A stretch of 32,725 nucleotides of DNA, from positions 1 to 32,725 of the forward strand of contig NZ_JADEXN010000002.1 of assembly GCF_015207075.1 (NCBI RefSeq), read 5' to 3'. The translations under genes and the position numbers were made by a program. Positions within the stretch are counted from its first letter, which is position 1. Every line of letters starts with the position of its first letter. The notes below the pieces were generated by a model. The model searched no databases. It was not told the DNA's origin and was given only the letters and a program-made list of their open reading frames with translations. The stretch comes from Zarconia navalis LEGE 11467 (lineage in GTDB: Bacteria > Cyanobacteriota > Cyanobacteriia > Cyanobacteriales > Geitlerinemataceae). Shown in pieces: positions 1-7,290 of the stretch.

Positions 1-911
1 GCGACATCGGAAATTTCCGCTCGCGTGGGTCGGGCTGAAGATACCATACTATCGAGCATTTGGGTGGCAGTAATCACCGGAATTCCCAGTCGATTCGCCG
101 TCCGAATCAGCCGTTTTTGTAAGATGGGAACGTCTTCTGCTGGAAGTTCGACCCCCAAATCCCCCCGTGCCACCATCACCCCATCGCACAGAGAGAGAAT
201 TTCCTCCATTTGCTCGATGGCTTCGTGTTTTTCGATCTTGGCAATCACCGGCACGTTTTTCCCAGCGCTCGAAATCAGTTCTTTAATTTCGAGAACATCT
301 TGCGGGTTGCGCACGAAGCTCAGCGCCACCCAATCGATGCCGCGATCGAGTCCGAACATCAAATCTTTGCGATCTTTGTCGGTCATGGCTTTCACCGACA
401 GATAAACTTTAGGGAAATTCACTCCTTTATTATTGGAAAGTTTACCCCCGACAACCGTCCGACAGTGGAGTTCTCCAGCGGCGCGGTCGATTTTCTCCAC
501 CTGCATTTCCACCCGACCGTCGTCGAGGAGAATCATCGCCCCTTCGGGAACTTCTCGGGCGAGTGGTTCGTATGTAATAGAAGATATCGTTTGAGTGCCA
601 ACGATAAGTTGACTGGTGAGGGTAAACGGATCGCCTTCTTTGAGATCGATCGAGCCATTTTCAAACCGCCCCAGGCGAATTTTCGGACCCTGAAGGTCTT
701 GGAGAATACCGACGGGTTGGTTCAGCTCGAAGGAGATTTGGCGAATCAGACGAATGCTGCGCTGGTGGTCGTCATGAGTGCCGTGGGAGAAGTTCAGTCT
801 GAGGGTGGTTGCTCCAGCGCCAATTAGCGCCCTCAAGACCTCTGGGCTACTCGTTGCCGGGCCGATCGTGGCGACAATTTTGGTTCGACGCAGGGGGGTT
901 TTTAGTGGCAT
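1..911 (-). CDS. pyk: Pyruvate kinase, N-terminal part (3' end beyond window)
   Basis: Pyruvate kinase makes pyruvate and ATP from phosphoenolpyruvate and ADP, the last step of glycolysis, in the cytosol. Reading the minus strand from the ATG at 911 gives 303 open codons that run off the left edge. The start is typical of the family ([20 protein letters not shown]), followed by the substrate-loop motif LRLNFSHG, then [11 protein letters not shown], a B-domain around residues 70-170, the active-site segment [12 protein letters not shown], the metal-binding [12 protein letters not shown] and the signature ending [10 protein letters not shown]. About the last third or more of the protein (the C-domain, plus any PEP-utiliser-like domain found in some cyanobacterial forms) lies outside. 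No strong Shine-Dalgarno sequence precedes the ATG. The long plus-strand frames in this stretch are shadows. Confidence 0.95.
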   Translation of the reverse strand, partial: MPLKTPLRRTKIVATIGPATSSPEVLRALIGAGATTLRLNFSHGTHDDHQRSIRLIRQISFELNQPVGILQDLQGPKIRLGRFENGSIDLKEGDPFTLTSQLIVGTQTISSITYEPLAREVPEGAMILLDDGRVEMQVEKIDRAAGELHCRTVVGGKLSNNKGVNFPKVYLSVKAMTDKDRKDLMFGLDRGIDWVALSFVRNPQDVLEIKELISSAGKNVPVIAKIEKHEAIEQMEEILSLCDGVMVARGDLGVELPAEDVPILQKRLIRTANRLGIPVITATQMLDSMVSSARPTRAEISDV

Positions 912-1206
912 GAACACACAATCTAGAGGGGTCGCGAGGAATTTGGCAATTCCCTTGTGGATAGTGTCTCACGATCGCCTCCTTTTGCTGACACTTGGGG
1001 GCGTAAATTCTCAAATTCGACCTTCGCCCGATCTCGTTCTCCTGGGTCAATCCAGGGTGTGCGAGAACGAAATGACTCGCGTCTGGGATCGGTGGTTCGG
1101 ACAAAGGCTTCAATGGTTAAACGCGCGCGACTCCTAGCCCTTTGGTGGCACCCATAGAGTATTGCACTCGTGCTGACTACTTTTGGGCGATCTTGAAACA
1201 TGAAGA

Positions 1207-1239
1207 ACGAATATCGGGTCGTGGCGTTTCGATATTCGT
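1207..1239. repeat. Perfect 10-bp inverted repeat, 13-nt spacer
   Basis: The arms acgaatatcg (1207-1216) and cgatattcgt (1230-1239) are exact reverse complements around a G-rich 13-nt loop. No T-run follows on either strand, so it does not look like a plain intrinsic terminator. It sits about 300 bp upstream of the pyk start and could be a hairpin or a dimeric protein site. Confidence 0.5.
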
Positions 1240-1445
1240 GACTTTCACATTAATTTGCTTGTAATATTGAATAAATGATAAAACTTCATTTATTTAGATA
1301 AACATCGAACCCTACACCGATCTAGTTAGTGAAATATCTCATCTGTTTTCATCCACAAAAATAGTATATTAAAAAGCACTTCATTCTTGTGATTTTGTTC
1401 GTTATCGGCAATAAGAATATGGATACTTGTGGAATAGTTTTAAAA

Positions 1446-1480
1446 TTGACAGTACCCCGTTCGGGTACTTCAGTTAAAAT
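1446..1480 (+). promoter_or_regulatory. Possible promoter overlapping a dyad (TTGACA plus AGTACCC-N5-GGGTACT)
   Basis: A perfect -35-like TTGACA (1446-1451) overlaps a 7-bp dyad, AGTACCC (1451-1457) and GGGTACT (1463-1469), and a -10-like TAAAAT follows at 1475-1480. The arrangement resembles operators of MerR-family activators, but the -35 to -10 spacing by this reading is 23 bp, longer than the usual 19-20, and no MerR-type gene is near. If it is a promoter, it reads towards the DUF928 gene, with a leader of roughly 250 nt. Confidence 0.3.
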
Positions 1481-1737
1481 GAAAAATGATAGAATTGATG
1501 TAGAGGAATAAACTTTTTCTTTTCGCAATTTCGATCTTACACCGCACTTGCTATCGATCGAGTTGGATGACCGAGCTGTTATGGATAAACCCAGAACAGA
1601 GCCATTGGGTGCGCGCGCGAAGGAATACTTAGAGTAGAAGTTGAGTTCGCAATAGACGCATTCTCAAAGCCCTCGCCAAAACCATCCAAATCCTAAATTC
1701 AAGAATCTTGACGATCCACGAAGGAGAAAATATTGTT

Positions 1738-2571
1738 ATGTCGATCGAAAAAATTTGCTTGCACTTGCCAATAAGTTTGGCAGTTCTAGCATTAGGGGGA
1801 ACGATGGGTGACCCTGTCTGGGCTGGTGGTGTCGATCGTCTTCCATCAGAGCATTTAGAACTACAGAGTGGGGAACGTCATCTTGATGATTTGGCATACC
1901 AAGTCGTCTTCGAGTCCCCTCCCGGTCGCAGCGCACCCAGTAATTCAGTGGGTGGAGGAACCCGCAGTTCCCAGGTCTGCAACAATCGCTCGACCATCGG
2001 ACTGACTCTCCTGCTTCCCCAAACGGGTTTGGGATTAACCGTCGATTCTCATCCGGCATTTTTTGTCTACGTTCCCGATTCGGATTGTAATTATGCCGAG
2101 TTTAGTTTATTTGAAGAGGATGGTGACCAGGAAATCGTTTACGAAACTCGGTTTTCGATCCCGAACGCGCCGGGAATCGTTAAGGTAGAACTACCCGAAG
2201 ATAGCCCTTCTCTAGAAGTCGGTCAGAATTATTCGTGGTACGTTAGTTTGGCCTTAGATGAGTCGAGTGAAATTGACGTTCGCTTTCCCTTTGCTGCGGG
2301 TACCATCGAACGGGTTGAAGCGGATTCGGAACTGATTGGGGATTTAGAAAACGCCACTCCCCTAGAACAAGCCGCTGCATATGGTACGAAAGGAGTTTGG
2401 CACGAAACGATCGCCATTCTTGCCGAACTGTTAGAGTCTCAACCCAATAATATCGAGCTTCAAAAACAGTGGGAAGACTTACTTCAATCGGAAGATGTAG
2501 GATTAGCAACCATTGCTGGGGAGCCGATCGTCGAATGCTGTAATCTAGAGAGTTCTGACGAGGCACTCTAA
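1738..2571 (+). CDS. Secreted DUF928 domain protein
   Basis: This 277-residue protein matches the cyanobacterial DUF928 type: a signal peptide, a short variable linker, then a beta-rich domain with the recognisable stretches TIGLTLLLPQTGLGLT, HPAFFVYVP and GQNYSWYVSL, and a C-terminal helical part (about residues 215-250) that resembles one TPR hairpin (TPLEQAAAYGTKGVWHETIA). The function of the family is unknown. I chose the ATG at 1738 because AAGGAG lies at 1721-1726, 11 nt upstream. An upstream TTG at 1708 keeps the frame open but has no ribosome site and would bury the signal peptide (MSIEKICLHLPISLAVLALG, probable cleavage after PVWA). Two Cys near residue 80 and 106 could form a disulfide. 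It is convergent with the Uma2 gene. Confidence 0.85.
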   Translation: MSIEKICLHLPISLAVLALGGTMGDPVWAGGVDRLPSEHLELQSGERHLDDLAYQVVFESPPGRSAPSNSVGGGTRSSQVCNNRSTIGLTLLLPQTGLGLTVDSHPAFFVYVPDSDCNYAEFSLFEEDGDQEIVYETRFSIPNAPGIVKVELPEDSPSLEVGQNYSWYVSLALDESSEIDVRFPFAAGTIERVEADSELIGDLENATPLEQAAAYGTKGVWHETIAILAELLESQPNNIELQKQWEDLLQSEDVGLATIAGEPIVECCNLESSDEAL

Positions 2572-2592
2572 AAGCGATTGCAGTTGATAAAG

Positions 2593-2623
2593 GAGTGAGG
2601 GAGATGGTATCTAATCCTCACTC
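2593..2623. terminator. Hairpin between convergent genes
   Basis: GAGTGAGG (2593-2600) and CCTCACTC (2616-2623) are exact reverse complements and lie between the DUF928 stop and the end of the Uma2 gene, overlapping the last Uma2 codons. This is the expected place for a two-way terminator, but neither strand has a good T-run after the stem, so the call is tentative. Confidence 0.4.
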
Positions 2624-3207
2624 AACCCCTTCATAAAATCAGTCATTGCCTCTAGCTTCGAGTTTTTTTTGATGCAGCGAACGAACAGATCGCGATCGAA
2701 ATCGGGAAGTAATTCGCTATTGGCAACTTTTTCATAGTTTACGTCCCGAAAATTATAGATCGAAAGTTCATTGGTTTGCCAAAACCAAACTTCACGTACC
2801 CCAAATCGTTTATATTTTTCCAGTTTTTCGATGCCACCACTGGTGATGATAACCTCCACGGCTAAGTCCGGATGCTTTTTCTTCTCGCCGATGTAATAAG
2901 ACTCGTCCGGTTCAAAAGATGCACCTCTTTCTTCGGCTTCTCGGGTGGCACTGCCAACGGGAACGAACTCGATCTGATTGTGTAAAAAGAATAGTTCAAT
3001 TAACGCACCAATAATAGTTTTAAGAATTTCATGTTCTTCGCCAACAGTCATAAATTCAACGCACCCATCTAAATAGCTAATTCGGACTCCTGGTACATCT
3101 TCGATCGAGGCTTGAATAGCTTTGAATTGCTGCCACGTATGAAAACCCGGTAGCGTGAATCGTTGCTCTGGGGTTGAGGAGGCTGGGTTGTGAATGGATG
3201 CTAACAC
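2611..3207 (-). CDS. Uma2 family (DUF820) nuclease-fold protein
   Basis: The 198-residue product has the standard Uma2 layout: an N-terminal helix (FTLPGFHTWQQFKAIQASIE), the strand VRISYLDGCVEFMTVGEEHE, and the PD-(D/E)XK-like core with D in HPDLAVEVI, the acidic pair E..E in VEVIITSGGIEKLEKYKRFG, and VREVWFWQ. Uma2 proteins are very numerous in cyanobacteria. A role as restriction-like or transposon-related nucleases is proposed but unproven. The start is GTG at 3207, with a GAGG ribosome site about 8 nt upstream; no ATG is better placed. The gene stands alone and faces the DUF928 gene. Confidence 0.9.
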   Translation of the reverse strand: MLASIHNPASSTPEQRFTLPGFHTWQQFKAIQASIEDVPGVRISYLDGCVEFMTVGEEHEILKTIIGALIELFFLHNQIEFVPVGSATREAEERGASFEPDESYYIGEKKKHPDLAVEVIITSGGIEKLEKYKRFGVREVWFWQTNELSIYNFRDVNYEKVANSELLPDFDRDLFVRCIKKNSKLEAMTDFMKGLSED

Positions 3208-3275
3208 GATATAACCTCAGATGGAATGATAATTATTTTTTGAATTTATCAAATAGTATTTTGAAGTTTTTTATA

Positions 3276-3383
3276 TCAATTAAACCCTTCACCCCAACTT
3301 TCTTTTTTCTTCTCATAGAAATTTTCCCAAAGCGGTAATGTCTCAGGAAACTCGTCAATTTTATTTTTAAATATTTCTTCCAT
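3276..3383 (-). CDS. Possible small ORF of 35 codons (unknown)
   Basis: An ATG at 3383 opens a 35-codon frame (starts MEEIFKNKIDEFPETLPLWE) rich in Glu, Lys and Trp, with GAG six bases upstream as a weak ribosome site. The same frame is open further upstream through the inverted repeat at 3444-3488, without another good start. The composition is protein-like, but I recognise no family. It could be a real small protein or the tail of a decayed gene. Confidence 0.3.
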   Translation of the reverse strand: MEEIFKNKIDEFPETLPLWENFYEKKKESWGEGFN

Positions 3384-3443
3384 TAAAAACTCACAATTTA
3401 TTGGTCGATGTAGACATGGTTGAATTGACTTGTGGAAATAGCT

Positions 3444-3488
3444 TGTAGCTGCACTAAAATACGAGACTAACGCTCGAGTGCAGCTACA
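3444..3488. repeat. 12-bp perfect inverted repeat, 21-nt loop, 3' of transketolase-like gene
   Basis: TGTAGCTGCACT (3444-3455) is exactly complementary to AGTGCAGCTACA (3477-3488), and the pairing can continue to AGC/GCT with one bulged base. It lies about 20 bp past the stop of the minus-strand gene at 3508, the place of a terminator, but the T-rich run (tttagttttt) follows on the plus strand, the wrong side for that gene. It may instead be a small dispersed repeat. Confidence 0.5.
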
Positions 3489-3507
3489 GCTTTAGTTTTT
3501 CGTTATT

Positions 3508-5727
3508 CTAGCTCAACAATTCCATCGCTCTCGCCGTCAAATTCTCCGCTGTAATTCCATTCATTTTCATCACCAGCGCCGCACTCGCCGCTGTATCTCC
3601 TCGCTTCCAAGCAAAGGTATCCCGCTTGACGGTACTGCGCAACATCACCGGTTCGAGCATTGCACTCGCACCCCCGGTAACCCCAATGAGCGCGTCACCA
3701 CCGAACATCGCCTCGAATCCGGCATCGCTCAAGAATCCACCATCGGCTTGACTGCAAGTATCCCAGGCGGTATCAGAGGAACGATACAGGCGACGAGGAT
3801 TGATCGTAGAAACAATGCGCGAACCGATGCCTCGTTCGTGTAATTGACCGGCAGCTTCGTAGGCAGGAATCAGCGTCATATCACCCACCACTGCAAACAC
3901 CACTGTCTTGTCACCGGGAATTTCTTGCAACACCACCGCCCCATCGGCTAATGCCTGCCGGGTTTGTGCGAAGGTCGTTCGCACCGGTAGCGGCGACTTA
4001 CTGGCGGTAATCGTCACGCCCTTATTCTGCGTCCCCAGCGCCCACTCGTAACAGGCTTGAATGCTGTTGGCATCGCAGGGGAACAGGGGAAACACGTTAC
4101 CGTTGCGCATCATGGCAGCAAAGTAGTTTTCGATTTCCGGGCGTTGGTGCGTCCAGCCGTTGCGTCCTTGTTCTAGCGCCCCGGCGGTGAATAGCGTCAC
4201 GGTGGAAGGCGTGGAACGGCGCAACTCGGCCATGGCTTGGGTTACTGTCTGCCAGATGGGCAACCCGTTGATGGCAAAAGATTCGTAGGAACACCACAGC
4301 GATCGCCCCCCGAATAGCGCTTGGGCAGCCGCAAGCCCCGCGCAAGCATCTTCGCTGAGGGGTTCGTAAACCTGTCCTTGAGGTTGCTGGTAGTAGGTTT
4401 CGTCGGTGGTGGGATGAATGATTTTCAGCGCCACGTTGATATTGTTAACCCCAGAGGCAGCATTACCATCGGCGTTAGTGACAACGAAGTTGGGATCTTG
4501 TTTGCCCACGTAAGCGGCGATCGCTCCCATCGCAGTCGTGGCAACGGTTTTATCTTCGCCAACGGGGAATTCTTCCAGAGGCAAGGTTCCCAGTTCCGGA
4601 ATGGAATACTCGAATTCGGTGACGGCAGTTTTGGCGGCCGGCCCTCCTCCGGCGCGAGCGAAGTTATCGCGCACCAGTTGCCAGGCCTCTGGGGTTAGCG
4701 ACCGTTCTTCGAGGGCTTTGCGGATGTAGTCTTTTTCCGAGGTATCCCCAGCGTAGAGGTTGTGGGATTGCGCGCCGCGTTTGTGTACCCCCGCCCCTTT
4801 AAGCTGTTTGACGACCAGTACCGTCAGCGTGCCACCCAGAGCCGATTTAGCGGCTTTGTCCGTGGCTTCGAGTACTGCTTGGGTAAATGCCATGCGCCCT
4901 TCAAAGGAGAATCGGGTGCTATCGACGTAATCTCCGGGTTGGTTGGCATCGTCGTAGTCTTTGGCATCGAGGAGGACGACTTCGGCGAACCCGTTGCCTT
5001 TCCAGTAGGCGACAATTTCTTCGTTGGTTTTGGTGGAAACCATGCTGTGGTGTTCCTGAGAGAAGCCGTTCCACACCAGAATGGGCAGGAAGTTGGTGAC
5101 TTGGGGATAGGCAGTATTGAAATGCCCGAAACTACTCATAATGTAGGGTTCCCCGAGACCGCCATCGCCGATGGTGACGGGGAAGAGTTTGTCGGGGTGT
5201 AACTTAGCCCCGGCCATGGCGAAATGTTGCCCTTGTCCCAAGGGACCTGCGGGATTGAGGAGTCCGGGAATCTGTCCGGAGAGGTGTCCGAGGAGTCCGT
5301 GGGTTTCCCGGAAACGATCGCGCATTTGCTGCACCGTTTCCACTCCCATCTCTTCGAGGGAGCGATCGAGAAACACATTGCTATAAAATCCGGGGGCGTG
5401 ATGTCCCACTTCGGTAATAATATTTTTATACCCCAACATCATTAACGCGGCGATGCAGTCGGCGATACTGGCAAATCCACCGGGGTGTCCGGAGGCTTTG
5501 CTAGAAGTAATTTGTAGCGTCAGGTAGCGTAGGGCATCGGCGGCGAGAAGGGTTTGGTAAATGGCGGATTTATCGGTAAGAGAGGCGATCGTGGTTTTTC
5601 CTTCGGGAATAGCGGCTTCTTTTCCGAATCGATCGAATTCGGGTAGAGTTTGACTAAAAAATTGGATTCCCTGACAAAATTTTGGGAGGGTGGCGGTGGT
5701 CTCTGGGGCACTTCCGATGGTACTCAA
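3508..5727 (-). CDS. Transketolase/phosphoketolase-like thiamine-diphosphate enzyme
   Basis: This 739-residue protein has the transketolase fold order: an N-terminal ThDP-binding half with SGHPGG (about residues 79-84), GPLGQG (161-166) and the metal/ThDP motif GDGGLGEPY (187-195), then a pyrimidine-binding half with CSYESFAINGLP, and a C-terminal domain. The second half resembles phosphoketolases (THQRPEIENYF, PCDANSIQACYEWAL, LSDAGFEAMFGGDA), whereas the first half has the transketolase GPLGQG and not the phosphoketolase GELGYAL. A sugar-phosphate role is an inference; the substrate is uncertain. I chose the TTG at 5727 because AGAGGA lies 7 nt upstream. A second TTG at 5760 adds 11 residues without a ribosome site. 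No ackA, pta or pentose-phosphate gene adjoins it. Confidence 0.75.
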   Translation of the reverse strand: MSTIGSAPETTATLPKFCQGIQFFSQTLPEFDRFGKEAAIPEGKTTIASLTDKSAIYQTLLAADALRYLTLQITSSKASGHPGGFASIADCIAALMMLGYKNIITEVGHHAPGFYSNVFLDRSLEEMGVETVQQMRDRFRETHGLLGHLSGQIPGLLNPAGPLGQGQHFAMAGAKLHPDKLFPVTIGDGGLGEPYIMSSFGHFNTAYPQVTNFLPILVWNGFSQEHHSMVSTKTNEEIVAYWKGNGFAEVVLLDAKDYDDANQPGDYVDSTRFSFEGRMAFTQAVLEATDKAAKSALGGTLTVLVVKQLKGAGVHKRGAQSHNLYAGDTSEKDYIRKALEERSLTPEAWQLVRDNFARAGGGPAAKTAVTEFEYSIPELGTLPLEEFPVGEDKTVATTAMGAIAAYVGKQDPNFVVTNADGNAASGVNNINVALKIIHPTTDETYYQQPQGQVYEPLSEDACAGLAAAQALFGGRSLWCSYESFAINGLPIWQTVTQAMAELRRSTPSTVTLFTAGALEQGRNGWTHQRPEIENYFAAMMRNGNVFPLFPCDANSIQACYEWALGTQNKGVTITASKSPLPVRTTFAQTRQALADGAVVLQEIPGDKTVVFAVVGDMTLIPAYEAAGQLHERGIGSRIVSTINPRRLYRSSDTAWDTCSQADGGFLSDAGFEAMFGGDALIGVTGGASAMLEPVMLRSTVKRDTFAWKRGDTAASAALVMKMNGITAENLTARAMELLS

Positions 5728-5788
5728 ATGCTTATCCTCTGGCGATCTAAGTGTAATCAATCAAACAAACTTAAGGATAATTCTTACA

Positions 5789-5836
5789 TTTAGCCCGAAC
5801 TTTAGCAACAATATTGTTGTTAAAGTTCGGGCTAAA
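5789..5836. repeat. Near-perfect 48-bp palindrome
   Basis: Two 24-bp halves (5789-5812 and 5813-5836) are reverse complements at 23 of 24 positions; the single difference would be a G-U pair in RNA. Each half contains TTTAGCCCGAAC. It sits 62-109 bp upstream of the TTG start of the transketolase-like gene and beyond the terminator-like hairpin of the PEP-CTERM gene. No T-run follows on either strand. It could be an extragenic palindrome of a repeat family, a cruciform, or a regulator site. Confidence 0.7.
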
Positions 5837-5858
5837 ATTTCTTATAACACTCATAACA

Positions 5859-5891
5859 ATAGAGGGACAGCTTACTCAGCCGTCCCTCTAT
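5859..5891 (-). terminator. Hairpin downstream of the PEP-CTERM gene
   Basis: ATAGAGGGAC (5859-5868) pairs with GTCCCTCTAT (5882-5891), with two more pairs after one mismatch and a 7-nt loop. It lies 37 bp past the stop of the minus-strand gene at 5928, so it is the likely terminator, although the sequence after the stem has only scattered Ts. Confidence 0.55.
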
Positions 5892-5927
5892 CATTCAAGT
5901 TATGGGTGCTTTATGAGATTTCAAATC

Positions 5928-6656
5928 CTAGGCATTTTCACCCTTTTTCTTCTTCATAAACCAGCCGGCGGCTGCTGCTAACCCAACACCAATCGCAGTT
6001 CCGGGTTCTGGAACTGGTGTAGCGGTTGGCTCGAAGACATACTCAACAGTAACCAATCCTGAAGCGACGGTTTGCCGAGCGCCCGAGATCGTATTACCAT
6101 TATCGTCCGAACCATCGAAGTCACCTTTGGCATCAAACTCTCCCAACAGTGTGTCGCCTGCACTCCCCAGGAACTGATCGAAAAAAGCCCCACTGGCGAA
6201 ACTGTTCGTTACTGAATCAGTTCCTGAAAGACCGGGAAGAGTTATCGTAGAAAGGTCGTTAGGATCGTCAAAATTGCCATCAAAATTGCCATCACCCACG
6301 TCGAGAAATACACTGTCACTGGCAAGCGATATTAACTCGGCTGCATTCAAGCCTCCCGCCATTAAGTCAAAGGTTCCAGTGAGTTCGATGTCAAGGTTCG
6401 CTGGCGAGCTGTCACTTGTATTCTCTGCAACTACCGTTCCCCCTACCGTTCCCTCTAAGGTGATATTCACTTCCAGCAAATTTCCTAGAGAGGTATCAAA
6501 CTTTTCAATATCGAAAGAATCGGAAAAGTTGGTTTGCTGCTCGTCTATCGTAAAGTCTTGAAAGAGACTTGCAGCTTGGGCTGCGCCTGCCATACCGACA
6601 GCGGCAGTGAGGGCGGCGGCGGCGGAGGTCAGTTGTAATAGGTGTTTGGTTTTCAT
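5928..6656 (-). CDS. PEP-CTERM sorting domain protein
   Basis: A 242-residue exported protein. It starts with a signal peptide (MKTKHLLQLTSAAAALTAAV, probable cleavage after AAQA) and ends with the full PEP-CTERM tag: VPEP, a hydrophobic helix (GTAIGVGLAAAAGWFM) and the basic tail KKKKGENA. This tag is recognised by exosortase, which anchors or releases the protein at the cell surface. The middle is an acidic, Asp/Gly/Ser-rich beta-type domain of no recognised family; two tandem 12-bp units at about 6268-6291 encode the repeated NFDG. I chose the ATG at 6656, which gives a clean signal peptide, over a GTG at 6677. No exosortase gene is in the window. Confidence 0.85.
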   Translation of the reverse strand: MKTKHLLQLTSAAAALTAAVGMAGAAQAASLFQDFTIDEQQTNFSDSFDIEKFDTSLGNLLEVNITLEGTVGGTVVAENTSDSSPANLDIELTGTFDLMAGGLNAAELISLASDSVFLDVGDGNFDGNFDDPNDLSTITLPGLSGTDSVTNSFASGAFFDQFLGSAGDTLLGEFDAKGDFDGSDDNGNTISGARQTVASGLVTVEYVFEPTATPVPEPGTAIGVGLAAAAGWFMKKKKGENA

Positions 6657-7219
6657 GGAGATTGCTCTACTTGACACGGCTCAGAATATTCAAATTTGAA
6701 AGGACACTGCGGAGTTGGAGCGATCGGCCATTAGATTTTGCCCTTTGCTTTGACTCCCCTCGAGTAATTGAGAAGTAGCAAGTGTAACCCGAGCAGCCAA
6801 AACATTCACTAAGAATTGATAACCTCTGGATTCTTAACTTTTGACCACAGCTAAGCTGAGTCTATCATTAGACTTTGAAGAGTACCACCACTTTTTTTAA
6901 AAGATACTGTAAAGATATGGGGCAATGTATGGGATTATAGTCAATTCAGCAATGAAATGACAAGGGTTCGTGGTGATTTCTTCATAAATACTGCGAACAA
7001 TTTGAACAAAATTTAAGTATTTTCACCAGATTTATGCATCTTGGAGTAGGATATCGACGGATTTAATTCACTCAGTCGCACAAGCGGGCTTGTCAACACA
7101 ATGCTGCGTTCGATCGAACCGATATAGAACGTAGAGGCGCGAGGGCGCGAACGACACTAACCTCTGTCAACGGTGATTCTAACGTTATACCAGTAGTCAG
7201 CCCTGCAAACCCAAGGCAC
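6657..7219. other. Gene-free stretch upstream of the PEP-CTERM gene
   Basis: About 560 bp between the PEP-CTERM start and the hemL terminator. It is AT-rich near the PEP-CTERM gene and should carry that gene's promoter. The only structures I see are a 12-bp palindrome GTTCGATCGAAC at 7108-7119 and a short GCGCGAGGGCGCG-like run near 7138. No reading frame is convincing. Confidence 0.5.
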
Positions 7220-7252
7220 AAAAAAAGGTGGGCAGCCGACCCAACACCCACC
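7220..7252 (-). terminator. Intrinsic terminator of hemL
   Basis: On the minus strand GGTGGG (7252-7247) pairs with CCCACC (7232-7227), extendable by one G-U pair, and is followed directly by seven Ts (7226-7220). It lies 39 bp past the hemL stop. Confidence 0.85.
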
Positions 7253-7290
7253 CTCTTGCACTCGAATAGATATCGATAACAGCGACGATC

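Larger units (their letters stand above)
912..1737. other. Gene-free stretch upstream of pyk and the DUF928 gene
   Basis: About 0.8 kb separates the pyk start (reading left) from the DUF928 start (reading right). No frame here has a plausible start, ribosome site and protein-like composition. The right half is AT-rich. Two dyads stand out (1207-1239 and 1451-1469) and are listed separately. The region presumably holds the promoters of both divergent genes. I saw no tRNA or recognisable riboswitch. Confidence 0.6.

Noticed and set aside
210-827. Long plus-strand frames across 25-1137
   Set aside because: They lie antisense to the clear pyruvate kinase reading frame, which runs off the edge; their composition is that of a shadow.
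7138-7152. GC-rich short run gcgcgagggcgcg as a regulatory hairpin
   Set aside because: Too short and without context; such runs arise easily.
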